A stretch of 64,000 bases of DNA from Phymatolithon calcareum. Taxonomy: Eukaryota > Rhodophyta > Florideophyceae > Hapalidiales. The position numbers and the translations under genes are program-made. A model generated the notes under the pieces. The model did no database searches. It was not told where the DNA came from and worked only from the letters and a program-made list of their open reading frames with translations. The stretch's first letter is position 1. Each line of letters begins with the position of its first letter. The stretch is from assembly GCA_977006965.1 (NCBI GenBank), contig OZ345363.1:62001-126000 (forward strand). The letters are read 5' to 3'. Of the stretch, positions 19,946 through 29,552 are shown in pieces.

Positions 19946-20139
19946 GGGTGTGCCTGTTTGCAGTGAAGAGCTTTGAGCGGTTTTTTCTCCTAATTTCGCG
20001 CCACTGAGCCTTTCGGGAGCGGGGTTTCCGCATTGCTCAAGGGGTCCGAGCTAATTAGAGTCCATTAGTTTGGCACAGAAGATGTGAGCGGAAAAGAAAA
20101 GAGTCCAAAATTCTCGTCGTTCACAAGGACTCGCGCATA

Positions 20140-20646
20140 GTGGAACCACTGCACTTGCTGCGGGTAGAATCGTCTAATGAAGAACGACAGGCAGAGAAGA
20201 AACGTGCACACAATGAGCTAGCAGGATTCACGCCCTGCCGTAATCTAAGTAAAGGAAAAATAATTGCACTGCTTTCTAGACCCATAGTGGCATTCATTAT
20301 TATTTGTGACGACCTTGGGATGTCGAAAGTAGGGCAAGCGTTCGAACCTGCTGGGAAGAAAAGTGGGCAACCAATGACCATACACCGTAATATCGCACGG
20401 GGTTCAATAAAAACACAAGGTTCAATTAGTTGCACCATTGAAGATCTGTTTTATTCGATCGTAATAACATCCAGAGATATTTCGCTGCACTGGCGCAAGC
20501 TTGACTCACTGCTCAGGGACTTCGGTTGGACTGGTAACTTTGCTGGATCTTCACACTCCTACTCTCGAAATTTGAAACGGATGTTGATCGAGCTTAGCGT
20601 TGACAAGCACAGTATCGGTAGTGATAAGATGAGCTTTAGAGAGGTT
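20140..20646 (+). other. Unrecognised open frame interrupted by element C
   Basis: About 169 codons open up to the edge of the element C LTR, whose first bases supply the stop. The frame lacks an ATG near its start and shows no known domain. It may be a fragment of a host or transposon gene cut by the insertion. Confidence 0.2.
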
Positions 20647-20950
20647 TGTTGACTTAACCTCACTTGACTTGATTGGATTTGTGCTTGGCTCCAGTCCGCT
20701 AGTCGGAACTAGAGCATGCCTTATATAGGCATCGAATTACTTACACGTAACTTACAAATATCATAAAACCCTAAAAAACGAATTATCTAGAGAGCTCCAG
20801 AAATTTCCTTACAGCAATGCATTCGTCAAATAGTGCATTTGCTCGAATATTCTAGATATTTCTCGCATGCTTCCAGGAGCATCTAGACGTGCATGCTGAC
20901 AGCTAGCAAAGCTGTCACTACTTACGCGCTACATTCATGGCCTTGTTACA
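20647..20950 (-). repeat. 3' LTR of element C (about 304 bp)
   Basis: Read on the minus strand it starts TGTAACAAGG directly after a purine-rich tract (AGGAGGTGGTGGGGAATAG at 20951-20969) and ends GTTAAGTCAACA, giving TG...CA ends. A TATATAA box lies in the middle at about 20723, about 75 bp before the LTR end, as expected for U3-R-U5 order. The ends are inferred because no partner LTR is available for comparison. Confidence 0.6.
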
Positions 20951-20997
20951 CTATTCCCCACCACCTCCTATTGACGTCCTCGTCAATGAAGTCGCCG

Positions 20998-22230
20998 TTA
21001 TTCATCCCCGTCGTAGAGATGCGGAATAATCTTGTTGTCCTTGATATAATCCAGGAACACTTGTGTCACAGTTCCATCCTTGTCGATGAAGTCTCGACTT
21101 GGCTGCAATTCTGCATCATGTGTCGGACTTCCTTTCATTAGAGTCAAGAACTGATATCCTTTTCCTCTCTTCTTATGTTTCAGGATCGAATCCACAATAA
21201 ACTCTTCTCCTTCAACGGCGGGAATAGGATCAGGTACAGTTGGGATGGGTGCGAATATATCAGTAGGCTGGTCAAAGTACGGAGTTGTATGAAGAACATT
21301 CACCACATCATGAATCCTTAAATGACTTGGCAACTCCGGTTTGACACCATTTTTCCCAATGAGTCTCTTCACAGTAAACGGACCAAAGCGTTTAGAGGAC
21401 AACTTATCCGATTGTTGAGACTTAGAATAAACGTCCTTGAAGAGGCTCTTATTAATCCAAAGCATGTCACCGACCTTGTAGGAATGAGGCTTGTGAGTCA
21501 GAGATGTCCGAGAACTTTGACGAGCCTTCGAAATCTTGTAGGCATATATCGCATCGTCAAGAGATACTTGAAGCCGAGACTTAAACTCAGAGACACTTTC
21601 AACCTCACAATTTCTCTTAGTCAACAGATCCAAAACAGAAATTGGATTCCATCCTAAGTCCATTTCAAATGGAGACATTCCCAAGTCTTTGCTTATGGCT
21701 GAGTGGTAGCCGAATTCAGCTGAGACCAGCAGATCATCCCAATCATTTTGATGGTAGGAACAGAAGCATCGTAAGTAGTTCTCAACCATTCTGTTCATAA
21801 TTTCCGATGAACCATCAGTTTAGGGACGGCGGCTTGAAGTTATCTTGAGCTTGATACCACAGATCTACATCAACCGACGCCAAACCTTCGAAGTAAACTT
21901 GGGATCCCGATCCGAGATGATGCTGTCAAGCAAGCCGTGGTGCTTGAAGATTTTATGAAAGAAGGCGTTTGCAGCATCGACTACGCTATCTGTCTCTCTG
22001 GATGGAATGAAGTGAACTATTCTTGATAAACGGTCCACCCGATACAGTCAAAGCCATTCTTCGTCTTGGGAAGGCTCACTATAAAGTCAGTCGCAAGCGA
22101 TTCCCATCGTCTCTCGGGTACCTCCAGAGAAGTCGGATCCGTAAGCTTCTGGCTGCCGTGATCTTTCTTCTGTTGACAAGTGACACAACCTTGAACATAC
22201 CGCTTAACGTCCCTTCCTTTGTGTTTCCAG
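20998..22230 (-). pseudogene. Element C integrase and chromodomain
   Basis: The lower part (20998-21798) is one open frame: end of the integrase core (NRMVENYLRCF..NDWDDLL), the integrase C-terminal domain (YKVGDMLWI..RFGPFTVKRLIG) and a chromodomain-like end (EEFIVDSILKHKKRG). The upper part continues in broken frames with a CQQKK zinc-finger end, SLATDFIVSLPKTKNGFD and ISDRDPKF-like core pieces. The chromodomain class of Ty3 elements uses this module to target chromatin. Frameshifts make it inactive. Confidence 0.8.
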
Positions 22231-22232
22231 TA

Positions 22233-23040
22233 TTACTTTTCCAGTCTTGATATTGTTTTCGCGAAACCAAAGTGACCTCCTATCTTAGAGTCATGGGCCA
22301 ACTGGAGGATGGTAGATATCGACTTTCGAGGCACACATAGCTTTCCCTGATACAGTAGTCGTCTACCATCGCGATGAAACATTGGCAGTAACTTTTCCAC
22401 CTGACTCTTCTTCACAGGATTTTTGATTTCTTTCCCATCTAGACATTTCACGATAGGACCGAAAAACTGATCATCTTCGTAACCGTTCAGAACTGCATCA
22501 AGCTCGAGAAACGGAATTTCCAAGGAGTTGAAAGAGATGTGCGGAGCTCTGGATAGGGCAACACCTAATACATGAATCTTTCCTGGCTTCAATGTTATTG
22601 GAAAGATTCCAAAGTTCCCAAGAGTCTCCAGCCACCTTGACTCTTTCCGACTTAGTTTCTTCTTGGAAAAGAAGTGCTTGAGCACTTGGTTATCCGTGAA
22701 TATCTCGAAACTTGTCCCTTCCAAATAGCATCGAAATAGCTGCAAGAAGTATATGAGACCCAGTAGCTCACGATCATTTGCAGTGTAGTTTTGCTCGGCT
22801 GGACTCAGCTTCTTGGACTAGAGTGCAATTACACGATCGTTTCCCTCCTCATCCAGTTGTGTCAATGTACCTCCGACTGCATAAGTAGAGGCATCGATAT
22901 GTCCTCTGAACGACTTTTTCCAGTCAGGAGATACCAGGATCGGAGCACTTTAGTGAGAGTGTAATCGTCATGATCACGAACAGCAGTAGCCATCGACGCA
23001 GAACAAAGGACTTTTTTCGTATCCAGCCTTATGTCCTGAT
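22233..23040 (-). pseudogene. Element C RNase H region
   Basis: Two frames together read as Ty3 RNase H: an IDAST-like start, KKLSPAEQNYTAND-like middle and FEIFTDNQVLKHFF, then a tether domain and the integrase HHCC entry (QLAHDSKIGGHFG). At least one stop and a frame change lie near 22745-22820. Upstream reverse transcriptase is absent. Confidence 0.75.
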
Positions 23041-23099
23041 TGTCCTTGCGAAGCTGCTTGACTTCTGCCACAAGAGAATCTAGTCACTCGAACTATAAT

Positions 23100-23934
23100 T
23101 CAGGTGAGTGCGCTCAATCTGCTTTCCAGCGCCACTCGATCTCCTTTCGATATCCACATTTTCGATTCGGACCGTCTTCCCTCGATTTCCCAAACTTCGG
23201 TCATTATTTTCTCGCCTCTGCTTATGTATCTAGAGGCGACATCCCTCTTTATGGCACGTATAACAAGCATTGGACTTCCGGTCGTCTGTACGCCTTGCAT
23301 CGCTTCCGAGTTGATGATCGCGACGCTTCACGTTACCCATTTCCATGGGCGCCGGTCCGTTATAACGGGGACCAGCGAAGGGATTCGACCTTGCTTGAGG
23401 CGAAATCATTCCCGCGTTGAACAAAGCACTGTCAACGTTCAACGCTATTCTTGCTACTTCATCCATGGTCATAACTCCCGATTTCAGGACTTCCAGTCGA
23501 ACCTGGGGCTTGAGTCCCTGACAGAATCTGTCGACCATTTCTCCTTCACTAACGCCTGGGATCATGAAAACAATGTTTCTTAATTCGGAGAGGTAGTCAG
23601 AAACCGATGTGCGCTGATACAGCTTGCGCAATTTATCCCTTGACCTTTGAACACTGTCAAAAGGAATAAATTCTCTTTTCAAAGCGCTCTCGAACGTTTC
23701 CCATGTAGTCCGAATCTGGTTTATACTAGCAATCAAGTACCACCAGTTTGCATCGTTTCCAGTGAAGAAGGTGGATGCGAAGGATATTTGCGTCGGGTCA
23801 TCGAGTTGAACGGCGTTATTTCAAACTTGAACCAGCGTGATGTACTGCTTTACCTGATACAACCACGAGTGAACCTTGAGTTCATCCCTTGACCCATCGA
23901 ACGTTGGGGGCTTATTAACCTTGAGCAACGACAT
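23100..23934 (-). pseudogene. Element C gag
   Basis: Starts at ATG 23932-23934 (MSLLKVNKPPTFDGSRDELK) and after one stop continues as a retrotransposon gag domain (WWYLIASIN..TWETFESALKREF..RDKLRKLYQ) and the start of a CCHC knuckle (CYTCHKEGC). It is truncated at the knuckle, where the RT deletion begins. Confidence 0.8.
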
Positions 23935-24612
23935 TTTCACCAAAGAGGATCTTTCTCCTACCTGATCAAACCTGTACTAGCGTTACTCGAATCCGTGACC
24001 CTGTCGGTCGTCCTAGGTGACACCCAATAGACGAATGGGATTGTTGAGTATACTTTGGGCGACTCGGCGAAGAGAATAAAACCTCGAGATTCACCTGGAA
24101 CTCCTGCCCTCAGGTGAGAAATTGTTAGTGTCTGGAACTCCAGCCCTCAAACACAGTCGTGTTCTTTGTTTTTAAAACGCGACTCTGGCAAATAAGAACC
24201 GCGAACAACGAACAGCTCAACACGAACCTTAAACTTGAATCAGTAACAGTGATTTTTTGTGGCGTCCAACGCCACTATCATAATCTCCATTTCCTACAAG
24301 ACTAGCTCTCTTCAAATTGTCATTACAGCTTGCATTAACAGCAAGCTCGTACAGATAGCATTACAGTCATTACAGTACCGCAGGTTTCGATGCGTACTTA
24401 CACCATGAAGGATCACCAAGGGCAAACCTTAGAACCGCTGCTTACAGCTTACATGTGCTTCCACTGTAAGCATTACAGCGCGCGTGCGGCGGGCTAGGAA
24501 GCCGCGAAGCGGCTTCCAGATCCTTCGATTGATCCGTTTATCATATTGCGAAGCCATCTTTGATCCAATTCTTTTTCTATAATGGTCGGCGCTTCCCGGC
24601 GCCCTCGGCGTT
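23935..24612. other. Gap between element C and the copia relic
   Basis: No gene. It contains a 17-bp direct repeat CTGGAACTCC(T/A)GCCCTCA near 24098 and 24136, small hairpins near 24260-24280 and 24330-24350, and a perfect 9-bp-arm hairpin GGAAGCCGC-GAA-GCGGCTTCC at 24497-24517. It may include the unrecognised 5' leader or LTR of element C. Confidence 0.4.
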
Positions 24613-24829
24613 TTGCCAGGGCACCAGTTTGGAGGTGAAACTCGAAAGAATTTAAAAGGTTTAATGGACCGGAAGATCTTCAAAGTGGTGAAAGAAAGCT
24701 CAATTCCGAAACGAGTTCGAATATTTGACTCTGAGTGGGTTGATGCGCTTAAGACAGTGAACAGTAAAACGTTTCAAAAATCACGGCTTCTTGCCCAGAA
24801 CTTTCGGATAAGGGAGCAACAATGATAAG
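24613..24829 (+). pseudogene. Ty1/copia reverse transcriptase, left fragment
   Basis: An open plus-strand frame beginning in the RT N-terminal region (RKNLKGLMDRKIFKVV, RIFDSEWVDALK, KSRLLAQNF), as in copia polyproteins just before the catalytic domain. It stops at the element A insertion and resumes at 39856. Everything 5' of it (gag, protease, integrase, 5' LTR) is missing. Confidence 0.7.
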
Positions 24830-25240
24830 TGTCGTGCAAATCCCTAGGGAGGGCTTGCCGATCGGGGTGTTCGGAACCCCCTTTCCGCGTTAGCACGACA
24901 GAGCAGCGTCGGACGCGCGCTGTAGTTGCGGCTTGTAGGACCGCACGCGCGCACGACGGAGGGAGGTGGTAGAGAGAGAAATAGAAAAGGAAGAGGGACA
25001 AGTAAAAGCAAAAGGTACGGGTTTTATCGGTCGGTTTGGGGTTGCGTAACGGTAATGGCGACGAACTGGCCCGGACTCGGGACCAGGCAACGTCGGAACC
25101 GGAATCGCAGAGCCCGAAAACCTCCTTGGTCCTCCCTCTCCACCGACGGTCACTACGACTATAAGAACAGTGGCATACAGTAGACTGCTTACAGAAATGG
25201 AAAAATAGCGGGCAGCTAGATCACGGAGCATTGCACCACA
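24830..25240 (-). repeat. 3' LTR of element A
   Basis: 411 bp. Minus-strand ends are TGTGGTGC and GCACGACA. Compared with the other LTR the visible changes are T/G near 24841 and G/A near 25214. A TATA-like element is weak; the LTR holds a purine-rich strip (24959-25000). Confidence 0.95.
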
Positions 25241-25253
25241 CGGCCCCCTCCTC
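25241..25253 (-). other. Polypurine tract of element A
   Basis: Minus-strand GAGGAGGGGGCCG abuts the 3' LTR, where it would prime plus-strand DNA synthesis. Confidence 0.7.
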
Positions 25254-25453
25254 AAAGGGCGAGCACGGTGAGCCTCATAACATCTGAGGAATTATGAGGT
25301 CCATATTTAGCTTCCGGGGTCGGATCGATAGCCCTTGCGCGACCACGGATCGTACCGAATCCTCAATTTCAAGCCTGTTTACGGGAAGTGAAAATTCGGC
25401 CACGCGCCGCGGGAGAACCACTTAAACGAGCCCAAAAAACGGGAAAATAGCGC

Positions 25454-25879
25454 GTGAAACCTTTTTCGCAATGTCCCCCGTCCACCTTTGGTGCCGGTGG
25501 CAAACGTGCGGAGATTTCTGGCACATTTTCCCTCTTCCCGAACTCGGGGCGACCCTCACACTTGATCCTGAACAATTTTTCTGCCGTGCGCGGGGACCGG
25601 GATGGACGAAAACCCCGGATTTGTTCCTGGCCGGTCACTGACGACACTCGCGAACCCCCCGAAGGGTGGGCGACATGGGCCGAACTGAGCAGGACAACGC
25701 CGACCGCATCACCTGAGCTGTATCGCCGCGCGCCGTGGTTTCTGCCGCACGGTTTGGGTAACTTGCGCCTTATGTCAACGTACGTGAATGACAGTGGTTA
25801 CCTGCCGTGCGGCACCCACATCAACTCAACTGAAAGCTGGGACTGGAGCGCCCGCGTGGCGGTCCCCGTGACTGTCTGA
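25454..25879 (+). other. Antisense open frame 1 in element A
   Basis: 142 codons open on the strand opposite to gag-pol, beginning at a GTG with no ATG until late in the frame. Composition is Trp/Pro-rich and unlike random (GWATWAEL, ESWDWSARV). No domain is recognised. It ends 80 bases before the ATG of the longer antisense frame and could be an upstream exon of it, but I found no convincing splice pair. Confidence 0.3.
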
Positions 25880-25959
25880 AGCTCAGTCGTCCGTCCGCGA
25901 CCCAGGCACAGTTGACGCGGGAGCGCACAAAGTACGTGAAAGAAGTGGGAGGGCGCGTC

Positions 25960-26769
25960 ATGGCGTCCCAGCACCAGCGTCTGGTGCCCAGAGCGACGCC
26001 ACCGTTTGACACCTGGGCAGTACGTGAGGACGTTGAGTACCCATACTGCGAGCGCCTCGCTCGGTTTTCGCCCACCGATTGGTTCGCACTCGGAGAGGAT
26101 TGGGACGGGGTGCCCTTCACGAGCAACTCGGTTTTGTTTCTAGAGCAACGGCCCCTTCCTCCCGGCTTTCGGGATATGGCGAAGAGTGCTGAGCCAGATG
26201 GACTATATGATACCCGAGGACGGGACGAGCGCAAGTGGCGCAGTAAAACCGGTCATTTCATCCCGAGGCATTGTCTTGAAGTCGGGCATCTCGAGCACGA
26301 CCGGTTCGGGGGTAGGTTTGTCCTTATTCCGGTATGGTGGAGCTTCATAGAGGTACCCCACGGTGTTTACGCTTTGTTCGGTCCGGTTTTTGCCTACCGC
26401 TCTGCCATGATCATAGACAGTTTCCCGGCCTCGGCGTTCTGGCCTGTCGTTGTTACGGAGTTCGCAGTCAATGTCTCCGCCTGGCTGCTTTGGGAGACGT
26501 ACGATCGGTGGAGGCTGTGGAAGTTGCCCGACAATCTAATAGCAGCCATCAACCGCCTGGACCTTGGCGACATGCTGAACGGCCATGACAACGTCGCAGA
26601 GTTGCGTCGTCTGCTCTGGAAAATTTCGTCCCATGATTGGGAATCAGTTCCGTTGACACAGTCCCTCCGTCCGGGTCGCCTGTCTTCCCTGGATTATTCC
26701 GGCGGCCGCACCAATACGCCCTCAACGGAGATTTCGTGTACTACGATCCCTTCGAATGCGAAATCTTGA
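25960..26769 (+). CDS. Antisense ORF in element A, unknown protein (269 aa)
   Basis: An uninterrupted frame from ATG 25960 (GTCATGG context) to TGA 26767-26769, opposite in sense to gag-pol and lying between the pol stop (27015) and the 3' LTR. The frame is open further upstream to TTG 25912. The protein is rich in Trp, Phe and Tyr with a central hydrophobic part (FVLIPVWWSFIEVPHGVYAL, then VFAYRSAMIIDSFPASAFW) that could be membrane-associated, and a charged C-terminal half. I recognise no family. Antisense ORFs at this place are known in some plant Ty3 elements such as Grande, so a transposon-borne accessory gene is plausible. That it stayed open while pol in the same copy broke is notable. 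Confidence 0.5.
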   Translation: MASQHQRLVPRATPPFDTWAVREDVEYPYCERLARFSPTDWFALGEDWDGVPFTSNSVLFLEQRPLPPGFRDMAKSAEPDGLYDTRGRDERKWRSKTGHFIPRHCLEVGHLEHDRFGGRFVLIPVWWSFIEVPHGVYALFGPVFAYRSAMIIDSFPASAFWPVVVTEFAVNVSAWLLWETYDRWRLWKLPDNLIAAINRLDLGDMLNGHDNVAELRRLLWKISSHDWESVPLTQSLRPGRLSSLDYSGGRTNTPSTEISCTTIPSNAKS

Positions 26770-27014
26770 CGTTGGAGCAGCTGCGACAGCGTAATCCGAC
26801 GCGGGCACCGCCAGTACACCAAGTAGAGCGTGCTGAGTCGGACGCCGCCGCGTTCCGAGACTGAGTGCTTAGCCAGTAAGTCCCTTCCCGACGCCGGGAA
26901 CTACGAGATCCGATAAGATCTCGTTGTGAGCCTTCGAATCGCTTGCTGCGAAAATAAACAACTCCATTGCTTGGACGCCTTCCCTTCTGCTGTACCTGAT
27001 AGGATTTAGGTGTT

Positions 27015-27217
27015 TTAACCCACCAGAGAGTCTTCCATGTCCGGCGGCAAAGATCTTCGGCGCCGCTTGCAGTATGAGAGGATCTTTCTGCGAGGTAAAT
27101 GTGAGGTCGGTTCCCAGTGGTATCTGCTCCTGGGCCATACCAACGCACACGAAACAGCCAGTTTCCGTCCTCCCCCTCTCCATCCCCGATAATATCCTTC
27201 ATCACCTGCTCCTGTGG
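27015..27217 (-). pseudogene. Element A pol C-terminus: chromodomain, separated by element B
   Basis: From the element B insertion the frame reads QEQVMKDIIGDG...NWLFRVRWYGPGADT, then after a small indel in another frame WEPTSHLPRRKILSY and a stop (27015-27017). This is a typical chromodomain (V-W-Y-G...DTWEP). The frame is continuous with the linker on the other side of element B once the insert and duplicated TGTGG are removed, which confirms the nesting. The indel inside the domain breaks it. Confidence 0.8.
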
Positions 27218-27800
27218 TGTGACGAACAGTCACTCACGTCACTCTTGTGACGTGATCAACACCCTTATCAACACCAGAAACATAGTCAATATCATACCAT
27301 CCCATCATATCGTTACTCCGTTGATCAATCATACTCTATTCCTCCTCGTTACGGTTCCTCAGTCACACGTTACACGTCACGTCACAATCTATCATACATC
27401 ATGTCACTGTGACCGCGGCTAAGAGCGCGGAGCGCATTTGAAGAGCCTCTCTCGAGTCCATCATTTTTAGCCAATCTCCGCCTTCCATAGTTCCTCGTCT
27501 TACTCCTCATCGTTGTGACCAATGAGCAACCGCCATTGAACCCTCAACGGCTTCCTCATTGCCGATTACTACTGCGGCCAATGATATCCTGCCATTAGTA
27601 TCTCCCTCCCCCATGTTGACGTTAGACCAATTGTTTTTAGCCATCTATTTGTCCCGTGTGTCTCCTCACATTAGTGTGGACACACGCCTTTGTTTAGACT
27701 CTTCACTATGGTTCTACTTCTAGTCTATATAAACCCTCCTTGACCAGCAGTCCTCAAACTCTGGTCAACGGATCTGCCAGCTTGTGCCTTGAACCCCACA
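27218..27800 (+). repeat. 5' LTR of element B
   Basis: 583 bp, TGTGACG...CCCCACA. TATATAAA at 27726-27733 would start transcription about 30 bp on. U3 starts with CACGTCAC-TCTT-GTGACGTG (an inverted repeat of CRE/bZIP half-sites) and has more ACGTCAC repeats near 27370-27390. Confidence 0.96.
27726..27733 (+). promoter_or_regulatory. TATA box of element B
   Basis: TATATAAA inside the 5' LTR, about 70 bp before its end. The same box occurs at 33556-33563 in the 3' LTR. Confidence 0.75.
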
Positions 27801-27803
27801 GCT

Positions 27804-27818
27804 TGGTAGCACCGGACC
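27804..27818 (+). other. Primer-binding site of element B
   Basis: TGGTAGCACCGGACC begins 3 bases after the 5' LTR. TGGTAGCA matches the complement of initiator tRNA-Met 3' ends of some eukaryotes, so tRNA-iMet is the likely primer (inferred). Confidence 0.65.
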
Positions 27819-27938
27819 ACAGAACCCAAAAGTAAGTTGGCGTCATCGCAAACCTTCTCTCCGACAGTTGTCTACGCCCTTTAGCGGCGTGCGCGGCTGT
27901 TCGAGACGAAGAGGACTAACAATTCGACGCCCTTGTGA

Positions 27939-28646
27939 GTGTTTGCAGTGACTTCAGTTTACCGTTTGGACAGAACACCGTCCCCGTCGGACTACAACTC
28001 CGCCGACGAGGACGCTTTCCGCCCAGCTTCACCGCGTACCCCAAGACCCTTCGACGCCGACTCGGATTACGAAGACAAGAGCTGCCCGTCCACTCCGAGG
28101 CATCGCTCTCCGTCACCACCGTCGTCGCCGATCGCCGTTGACCCTCCGACCGGAAAAGACAAGACACCTCCGCGTTCACGTCCGATCCCTCGCCTTCCGC
28201 CTCGTACAGCCGAGCCTCTAAGCATCCGGCTAGACAAGACGGCAAAGCGGACCGAAGAAACTCTCAACAAAGCCCGACAAGCCATCCGTCGCCTAAACAC
28301 CGCTGAGCTGCCGTCGCACCCACACTACGCACGACAGCCAGTTCCCCGTCCGATTCGTCTTCTTCCGGACGCTCAAAACTTCCGGATCCAGAAGACTATC
28401 CATCGTCAGAGTCGCCGTCGTCAAGGTCGTCGTCCTGCCTCTAAGGTACTGACTTGCGAAACTTGCCAAGTCGCCCTCCCTTCCGAACACCATCGTCAAG
28501 CCCATTTGATAACCAAGGCGCATAAGCGCAAAGTCTCATACAAGCCACAGAAGTGCAACCCTTGGGACCAAATTTTCTACTCCCCGGAAGATTTTTCCCG
28601 CCACATCAACGGCCGTAAGCACAAAACCCTTCTCTCCCGTCAGTAA
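27939..28646 (+). CDS. Element B leader ORF with matrin/U1-type zinc fingers, no AUG
   Basis: A 235-codon frame without any ATG, opening after TGA (27936) and ending at TAA (28644-28646). gag continues in the same frame 21 bases later. The first 150 residues are Pro/Ser/Arg-rich and look disordered. The end holds CETC-x12-H-x5-H (from about residue 170), the C2H2 spacing of matrin/U1/JAZ fingers that bind double-stranded or structured RNA. A second unit has C-x2-W-x12-H-x5-H, with Trp where the second Cys should be. The frame could be translated from a non-AUG codon, joined to gag by readthrough, or reached by splicing (GTAAGT at 27832, AG sites near 27866 and 27948). Function is unknown; RNA binding is inferred from finger type. 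Confidence 0.5.
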   Translation: MFAVTSVYRLDRTPSPSDYNSADEDAFRPASPRTPRPFDADSDYEDKSCPSTPRHRSPSPPSSPIAVDPPTGKDKTPPRSRPIPRLPPRTAEPLSIRLDKTAKRTEETLNKARQAIRRLNTAELPSHPHYARQPVPRPIRLLPDAQNFRIQKTIHRQSRRRQGRRPASKVLTCETCQVALPSEHHRQAHLITKAHKRKVSYKPQKCNPWDQIFYSPEDFSRHINGRKHKTLLSRQ

Positions 28647-28667
28647 AAATCGCTAGAATCTGTTGCC

Positions 28668-29552
28668 GTGGAAAATCAGCCTTCAATTCAGAACTTAGCT
28701 CAGGCCCTTACAGCCCTCCAGACTCAATTCAATAATGCACAACAGCACATCGTTGGATTAGAGAATGAGCTGGGCCAGACCAAGACCGCGCTTCAGAATG
28801 CCCAGCATCAGCTGACGGCAAAGACTAAGGCACCAAAGCAGAAACTCCCGGAACCATTCAAGGGGAAAACATCCATCAAGAGCTGGACAACACACATGAA
28901 CAACTACTTGGCCCGCTCTACGGATGAAGAAGCCTTCCCAATTGCGATCAGCTACCTTCAAGGTCACGCTCACGAGTGGTGGATCGTACACAAGGAGACC
29001 GAAGAAGGTCAGCGTATCTCAAACTGGACTCAGTTGAAAGAAGCACTGATCAACCGCTTCGATACCCTGAATAAAGAAAAGATCGCTCGCGACAAGCTTG
29101 CGAAATGGAAACAGTTGAAGGACATATCAACGTTCAACGACGACTTCCAGCGCATTGTTCTTGACATACCCAACATTAGTGTCGAAGAACAGATCGATCG
29201 CTATACTCGCGGCCTGAAAAACTATATCTTCAAAGAACTTTGCACAAAAGAATATGAACGCCTCAATGACGTCATGCGTGATGCTGAACGAGTCGAAGCA
29301 GCACACAGCCGACTTCCGAGACCTGGAAACACACCGAAGAACCACACAGAGAAAGGGAACCAGCCACAAAAACCAGTTCCAATGGATATTGGAAATGTCC
29401 AAATTAAGAAACTAACCGCTGAAGAGCGTGAGAAATGCATGAAAGAGGGACGTTGCCTCCGCTGCCGCGAAAAAGGTCACATTGCGAAGAACTGCCAAAA
29501 GCCCAGAGGAACTGAGTACATTCAGTCGGCTCCACAGTACTGCAGTTCCTGA
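28668..29552 (+). CDS. gag: Element B gag
   Basis: 294 residues. A coiled-coil-like N-terminus (about 20-50), then a retrotransposon gag domain ([50 protein letters not shown]), then a CCHC knuckle [14 protein letters not shown]. The frame begins GCCGTGG where an ATG in ideal context would be expected; the first in-frame ATG (28896) lies inside the domain. Either a single A-to-G change destroyed the start or translation begins without AUG. It overlaps pol by about 70 bases, with pol in the +1 frame. Confidence 0.9.
   Translation: MENQPSIQNLAQALTALQTQFNNAQQHIVGLENELGQTKTALQNAQHQLTAKTKAPKQKLPEPFKGKTSIKSWTTHMNNYLARSTDEEAFPIAISYLQGHAHEWWIVHKETEEGQRISNWTQLKEALINRFDTLNKEKIARDKLAKWKQLKDISTFNDDFQRIVLDIPNISVEEQIDRYTRGLKNYIFKELCTKEYERLNDVMRDAERVEAAHSRLPRPGNTPKNHTEKGNQPQKPVPMDIGNVQIKKLTAEEREKCMKEGRCLRCREKGHIAKNCQKPRGTEYIQSAPQYCSS

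Larger units (their letters stand above)
20647..23934 (-). mobile_element. Element C: decayed Ty3/gypsy chromovirus with one LTR
   Basis: On the minus strand the order is gag (23934 down), RNase H, integrase, chromodomain and a 3' LTR. Most of the reverse transcriptase between gag and RNase H is missing (junction near 23.05-23.1 kb), and frameshifts and stops are frequent. I could not find a second LTR upstream of gag, so the 5' end is lost or diverged beyond recognition. It is not closely similar to the younger elements A and B. Confidence 0.85.

Noticed and set aside
19880-19950. Functional tRNA gene
   Set aside because: The T-arm-like part is good, but no acceptor stem or anticodon arm closes at the required distance.
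21322-21657. Plus-strand frame inside element C
   Set aside because: Antisense to the integrase/chromodomain frame, which has clear motifs.
24830-25240. Minus-strand protein frames repeated in both element A LTRs
   Set aside because: They are identical only because the LTRs are identical; no start, motif or continuation supports a gene.
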